DNA from: Batillaria attramentaria
Lineage: Eukaryota; Mollusca; Gastropoda; Batillariidae
NCBI GenBank assembly: GCA_018292915.2
Contig: JACVVK020000388.1
Coordinates: 458,501-522,500, forward strand
Reading direction: 5' to 3'
Length of the DNA: 64,000 nucleotides
Part shown: piece by piece, positions 40,301 through 44,152 of the stretch
How positions within the stretch are numbered: position 1 is the first letter of the stretch
How the letters are laid out: each line of letters starts with the position of its first letter
Translations under genes and position numbers: made by a program
The notes under the pieces: model-generated
Told to the model about the DNA's origin: nothing
What the model saw: only the letters and a program-made list of their open reading frames with translations
Database searches by the model: none

Positions 40301-43300
40301 CCTTTTGCTGTCAGTGGCCTTCTTGGCCTCTGCCTTACGGCCAGTCTGGTTGGCCTGTGTATCGTCGATACATGGGTTGCCCAGACTTTCCAGATCCGAT
40401 TCGTGGTCTAGCTCCCCCTCCGACGAGGAGGAGCTGTCGCTCAGCTGGGAAGGGGATCCTAGGGCCCTAGGGATGCTCCCCATCCGTGGGCCAGTCTTGG
40501 CCTGTCGCCTCCTGGCACGTTTGCCAGTTTTCTCATTCTCCCCTTGCGGGGAGTTCCGCCCTCTTTTGCGTCTCTCCACCTTTTTGAAGGATGGGGGAGA
40601 CTGGGCGTCGTCACTCGTAGTGGCGTTTTCTCCGCCACTGTCCCTGTCGCTGCGGACAGTGCCCTCCATTTCTGGCCTAGGGCCGGCCATCCTTCCTTGG
40701 TTTTTTAGAGTGCTGCCGAGGGGCAGGCACTCAACTGCACACAGAGCCTGTGCAGTGACAGGCCTCCTTTCCCTGCCGAGAGACGGGCACTCAGACTGCA
40801 CACGGCCCGTGCAGTGGTGGGCTGGGTCAGCACAGTGCTAGAGCACTGTGCAGAGCGCTGAAAGAAAGTGTGGATTAATGCTAAAAATAAAACGATCACG
40901 GGTTGAGAGAGAGAGAGAGAGAGAGAGTAGTCAAAAATCCAAGATGGCGGCAGGACTGGTCCTGAGAAGGACAAAGGCCTGACGTAGGTCCAACGTTCGC
41001 TGTGGGCGCCGAGTACCGTGTACTCAGCGCTGGTCTCTGCGCGGCGTGGCTCGCTCGACTTGGCTGGCTGACGCGGGGCGTCCGTGCGGCTTGGCTGCTT
41101 GGCTGCTTGGCTGCGACGTCTGCTCTGCTCGGCTGCTGCTGTCGATCTGGGTGCGCGGTGAGACTGATTTAGTAGGACTTCGTAAAGAGGACTTCGCTGA
41201 GCAGCGTACTAGTAACCCATTTACATGTAAATTAGGCTCACGCGGCAGAGGCCGCGAGCTGATAACGCGCTGCGATTGGGTAATGGCACCCGTAACGTGC
41301 CTAATTTACATGCAAATGGGTTACGCTGCTCAGCGAAGTCCTCCGTACGAAATCCTACTAGCCGGCACGGTTTCCACTGCCAGAGTACGGTTTCCACCGC
41401 CGCCGCTCCGCCTGTGAATAGAGCACGGTCCTGTCCTATTTTTCCTCGCCACGCCACCAAGTCGCCGCTGACCATGCTTTGTGTATTGCCTGGAGCGCCG
41501 GGCAGGCGGTGCAGCTGGTAGACAAAGTGTGTTGCAACGTGTGATCGCAACCCCCGCCGGCGCAGTACACTCGCAGGCACTCTACGATTGACAAGGCCTT
41601 GACTGCAACCCCAGCTCAGTACACAAGTGGGTGCCTCGCAGGCACTCTGCGTTTGACAAGGCCTTGACTGCAACTCCCGCGCAATACACAAGCGGGTGCC
41701 TCGCAGGCACTCTACGTTTGACAAGGCCTTGAACCGCGGCCTCTGACACTGACGCCGCTGACGTTTTTATTGACGAAAGCCAGTAAGGGCAGTATAATGG
41801 CTGCACTTGAAAAAACATCCGCTGAATTTGCATAACTGTATAGAAATCAGCACTGACACCGACAAATAGAGCAAAGGCCGTATCCGGCAACAGAAGAAAG
41901 ACATGCCAGTATTAGCCTGGCGTGTGCAAGCGGCTGCGGATGTGGCGGTAGTGGTGGTGCTGGTAGGGATGGCCAGATCTGTTCAGACAAACTAGTTATT
42001 AATACCGGTACACCCCAGGGGTGTGTTCTTTCACCTACCCTGTTCACCCTGTACACCAATGATTGTAGAACGTCCAGCCCCCAAAACCTCCTCATCAAAT
42101 TCTCTGATGATTCAGCACTTATTGGACTTATCCTCAATGATGATGAGACATCCTACAGGAGAGAAATTACCTCCTTAGAAGAATGGTGCTGTAATAACCA
42201 CCTGGACCTGAATGTGGGAAAGACGAAAGAAATAGTCTGTGACTTTAGGAAGACCAAACCTCCAACAACCCCAGTAGTGATAAACGGGGAAAATGTTGAG
42301 GTTGTGGAAGAGTACAAATATCTGGGAACCAAAATCTCAGCCAGTTTGACATGGTCAGCTCATGTAGAAGCAGTGGTGAAAAAATGCCACTCAAGACTGT
42401 TTTTCCTGCGGAAACTAAATCAGTTTAAAGTTAGTCGGACCATACTGTCCATGTTCTACAGAGCCAGCATAGAAAGGATTCTGACATTCGGCTTCTGTGC
42501 ATGGTACCCATCATGCAATGTGGATGATCTTCACAAAGTTGAGAAGGTAGTCACACAGGCAGAGCAAATAACTGGTTTAGAACTAGCCAGCGTGGAATAT
42601 CTCTTTGCTTCCCGCTCATATAAAAAGGTAATGAGAATTGTGGGAGACATCACCCACCCACTGAATGGGTTTTTTGAGATGCTACCTTCGGGGAGAAGGT
42701 GGAGATGTATCAAAACGAAAATAGTACGTTTTAGGAAATCATTCATTCCATCCTCTGTCATTGCCCTAAATGATTGCCTTAGTCAGGATTAAAGTGTAAT
42801 GAAAAATGATACACTGGTGTGGAAGCACTCCAGTTAAACTCTTTACTTACCGGGTAATAGTATACCCGTTCTATGCATTGACATTATATATGAACACTAG
42901 TGAATCATCCCCAACGGTCTAATATCTTACCCTGTGATGTGTGTGGGTGGATGCGGGTGCTTGTGCGAGCTCAGAAGATATGTGTGTGGGTGAAGGATCT
43001 ATATGTAGAGAGAGCTGTTATCTGTGATCTGTGATCTGTATTCTGTGTCAGGCCTGCCCCTCCTTTTTAACTGTTATTCTTAGTGCTTGTTTAACATAGT
43101 GAGGCAATGCCAGTGCTTATTCTCTTGAATTGTGTTTTAGCCAATGACTGTGTGTGTGAATGTGTATATGTATTTCTATGGTATGTTTGTGTATATCAAT
43201 TGTGTTTTTTATCAAGAGGAGCAAAGCAAATTCTTCTTAATTGTAACTAAGAAGCAATAAATCTATCTTATCTTATCTTACAAAGGGTAACTGCACGCTT

Positions 43301-43335
43301 TCAGACGCCTCCAAAACACGGCGGGCTTGATCATT

Positions 43336-43386
<51 letters not shown>

Positions 43387-44107
43387 GTGGCACTTGACTA
43401 GTTCGTGCTAACCCATGAGTGATCGGGGAAGACACATCCTCGATTACAGGGGAAGCTCTGCCTAACACTTGACTAGTCTTGTGGTAGTAGAATACGTTAG
43501 AAAGGACAGAACCCACGCTAGCCTCGCATTTAAACAATGATGTTGGCACGTGTATTAAATGAAAATGACCACAGAATGCTGTGCAAAGAATAACAGACAC
43601 CTCCTGAAATGCTGCTCTGTGAGGCAGTGCCCACCCGTTGCTCACCAACTTTAAAAGCCTCAATACGTATGATAGGCGAACAACAGCGTGTGGAAAATTT
43701 CTCATTGGGTGTGCTTAATCTGTGCATGAGAATCAGTCAACTCAGTTAGTCAATAGCGCACCTGCTCTAGAAGAGTGCCGCGTACTGAGCAGACAACGGT
43801 ATCTGGTTGCGGACTGAGCCGGACCAGCTAGACGGCGCTGATTGGTTGCTATTTTTGTAAGATTTGTCAAGTCCGAGTCTCAAGTTCAAGTTCAAATTAC
43901 TTTATTCATCCCTCATGGGGCAATTAAATGTTCGGACGGGCTCTAAAATAATATAACAAACGCTATTAAGAAAAAAGAAAAACTCTATATACAGCCTTAA
44001 ATGACAAATCACTAAGAAATAAAACAATTCACGCTCTAAGAATTAAAAAAAAACATGCATAAGAACATCCATACCTAATACTTAATTGTAATTATCACAC
44101 TTATTCA

Positions 44108-44152
<45 letters not shown>

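Larger units (their letters stand above)
34816..41157 (-). mobile_element. I-superfamily LINE, near full length (6.3 kb)
   Basis: Flanked by GTGAGACTGAT at 34805-34815 and 41158-41168. Order in the element's own sense: 5' UTR of about 360 bases, ORF1 with zinc knuckles (40801-38966), ORF2 with EN and RT (38994-36091, overlapping ORF1 by 29 bases), a frameshifted RNase H part (to 35079), a 3' UTR of about 260 bases and an ATGATGATG-type end. It occupies the large first ITPR-like intron in the gene's orientation. Confidence 0.9.

Noticed and set aside
35253..40841. Plus-strand open frames of 60-230 codons opposite the I-type LINE
   Set aside because: Shadows of the minus-strand LINE ORFs, with no recognisable domains.
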